DNA of 64,000 bases from NCBI RefSeq assembly GCF_003967515.1, contig NZ_BIFQ01000001.1, positions 434,001 to 498,000 of the forward strand. The letters are read 5' to 3'. Within the stretch, counting starts at the first letter, position 1, and every line of letters starts with the position of its first letter. This document shows positions 62,868-64,000 of this stretch, one piece after another. The DNA comes from Dictyobacter aurantiacus (GTDB lineage: Bacteria; Chloroflexota; Ktedonobacteria; Ktedonobacterales; Ktedonobacteraceae). A program made the translations under genes and the position numbers. The notes under the pieces were generated by a model. That model saw nothing but the letters and a program-made list of their open reading frames with translations, did not search any database and was not told the origin of the DNA.

Positions 62868-63950
62868 ATGCAGCAGCGAGAGACACGGATTATCCAGCTC
62901 GATCCCAACCACCTGGACGAACCATATGCACGGCAGCAGATCGAGTATGCGGCCCGGTTATTACGAGAAGGTGAGCTGGTAGTTTTGCCGACCGAGACGG
63001 TATATGGCCTGGGCGCCAACGCCTTCAATGCACAGGCAGCCGAGCAGATCTTCATCGCCAAGGGACGGCCCTTGAGCGATCCTTTAATCGTGCATATCGC
63101 TGATGAGCATGAACTGGAAAATATTGTGTCCCAGGTACCCGAAGCGGCCCGCAAGCTAGCCGCGGCTTTCTGGCCGGGACCCCTGACGATGATCATGCCG
63201 GCCGGTCCCCGCGTGCCCGGTCTGATTACCTCGGGACTCCCAAATGTCGCCGTACGCATGCCCGCCCATCCGATCGCCCGGGCCTTGATTCGCGCAGCGG
63301 GAGTGCCCGTAGCCGCTCCCAGCGCCAACCGCTTCATGCACGTCAGCCCCACCACCGCCCGGCACGCCTACACAGACCTCAAAGGACGTGTCCCCTTGAT
63401 CCTGGATGGTGGTCCCTGCACGGTGGGGGTTGAGTCTACCATCCTGGATCTCTGTGCCGAAATCCCTACCATCCTGCGCCCGGGCGGCGTTGGCCTGGAA
63501 GCGTTGCGCCGCGTACTTCCACAGGTACGGCCGCCACGAGCGGGACAGGTACACGACGAAGAAGAGGAGCTCACCCAGGCCCGAGTAGCCCCGGGACAGA
63601 TGCGCGTCCACTATTCTCCCAGCATACCAGCGTATCTGTTTGAGGGATCGGTAGCAGCTATGCGCCAGGCTATGCTGGCCGAGCTACAAACGCGCCAGGC
63701 GCGGGGGGAGCGCGTAGGGGTTTTGATCGCCGATGAGGACCTGAACACATTCCAGGAAAGCGGGGCCATTATCTACAGCCTGGGCCATACGCCCGAGCAA
63801 GTTGCCACTCACCTCTTCGCCGGTCTGCGCACCCTGGAAGATGCAGGCGTCAACGTCATCCTCTGCCGCAGCTTCGCAGAACAGGGATTGGGATTGGCCA
63901 TTCGCGACCGCCTGCTCAAGGCAGCTGGCAGCAAAGTCACAAAAGTCTAG
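62868..63950 (+). CDS. Threonylcarbamoyl-AMP synthase (Sua5)
   Basis: Makes threonylcarbamoyl-adenylate for t6A37 of tRNAs. 360 aa, the long two-domain form: YrdC domain ('GELVVLPTETVYGLGANAF', 'KGRPLSDPLIVHI', 'AFWPGPLT', 'SANRFMHVSPTTA', 'LILDGGPCTVGVESTI') and, after an acidic linker ('HDEEEEL'), the Sua5 C-domain starting 'MRVHYSPSIPAYLFEG'. All substrate-site residues are visible. The partner TsaBDE genes are not in the window. ATG at 62868 with 'cagaggaa' upstream. Confidence 0.93.
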   Translation: MQQRETRIIQLDPNHLDEPYARQQIEYAARLLREGELVVLPTETVYGLGANAFNAQAAEQIFIAKGRPLSDPLIVHIADEHELENIVSQVPEAARKLAAAFWPGPLTMIMPAGPRVPGLITSGLPNVAVRMPAHPIARALIRAAGVPVAAPSANRFMHVSPTTARHAYTDLKGRVPLILDGGPCTVGVESTILDLCAEIPTILRPGGVGLEALRRVLPQVRPPRAGQVHDEEEELTQARVAPGQMRVHYSPSIPAYLFEGSVAAMRQAMLAELQTRQARGERVGVLIADEDLNTFQESGAIIYSLGHTPEQVATHLFAGLRTLEDAGVNVILCRSFAEQGLGLAIRDRLLKAAGSKVTKV

Positions 63951-64000
63951 TAGCTCAGTGCTTTTTAAGATGGTGAATTTTGAGGGCGATCTGCAGCGCC

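Overview
The window carries 51 genes that I can support (one cut by the left edge). No rRNA, tRNA, insertion sequence, prophage or CRISPR array was seen. The gene content suggests an aerobic, heterotrophic soil-type bacterium of the Chloroflexota, most likely of the Ktedonobacteria type. The pointers are a molybdenum hydroxylase (form II CoxL) cluster with MoxR/VWA/XdhC maturation genes, Gln/Pro-rich N-terminal tails on cell-wall proteins, many single-gene transcription units, fused E1 alpha-beta and a GH42 beta-galactosidase. This placement rests on gene content only and is moderate in confidence.

Layout. 1-1300: end of a cupredoxin lipoprotein gene and a second lipoprotein. 1727-10596: the hydroxylase cluster (coxS, coxL, coxM, an M29 aminopeptidase, MoxR AAA+ ATPase, VWA protein, two XdhC-family genes), split by two hairpins behind coxM. 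10930-19719: cell envelope and signalling (LCP ligase, FHA pseudokinase, MurJ), with an AidB-like acyl-CoA dehydrogenase, an orphan encapsulin-type ferritin and homoserine dehydrogenase. 20026-28327: acyl-lipid desaturase, mannose-1-phosphate guanylyltransferase, a family 2 glycosyltransferase with a CysRS-like N-terminal tail, oligoendopeptidase F, CsbD and glucose-6-phosphate dehydrogenase. 28566-38139: flavin disulfide oxidoreductase, coiled-coil membrane protein, alpha/beta hydrolase, CrtI-like desaturase, nicotinate phosphoribosyltransferase, membrane proteins and a Cys-rich small protein. 38459-44158: a tight minus-strand operon (M16 peptidase, large TPR protein, roadblock protein, NDK). 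44465-49638: multi-zinc-ribbon protein, fused E1 alpha-beta and, divergently, a degenerate E1-alpha-like gene with a Nudix-like partner. 50147-63950: GH42, a second flavin oxidoreductase, three Nudix/GNAT enzymes, an amidohydrolase and glutamine synthetase resembling the two halves of FluG/NodGS, CoiA, stress proteins, a P450 and Sua5.

The most unusual non-coding signal is a dispersed set of very long, nearly perfect intergenic palindromes with 20-37 bp arms and mostly 2-8 nt loops. Most sit just behind stop codons and several carry a shared GC-rich tail. Their arm sequences differ from copy to copy while complementarity is kept. A related roughly 320 bp inverted-repeat element lies at 49655-49975, and a diverged piece of it sits between the two xdhC genes.
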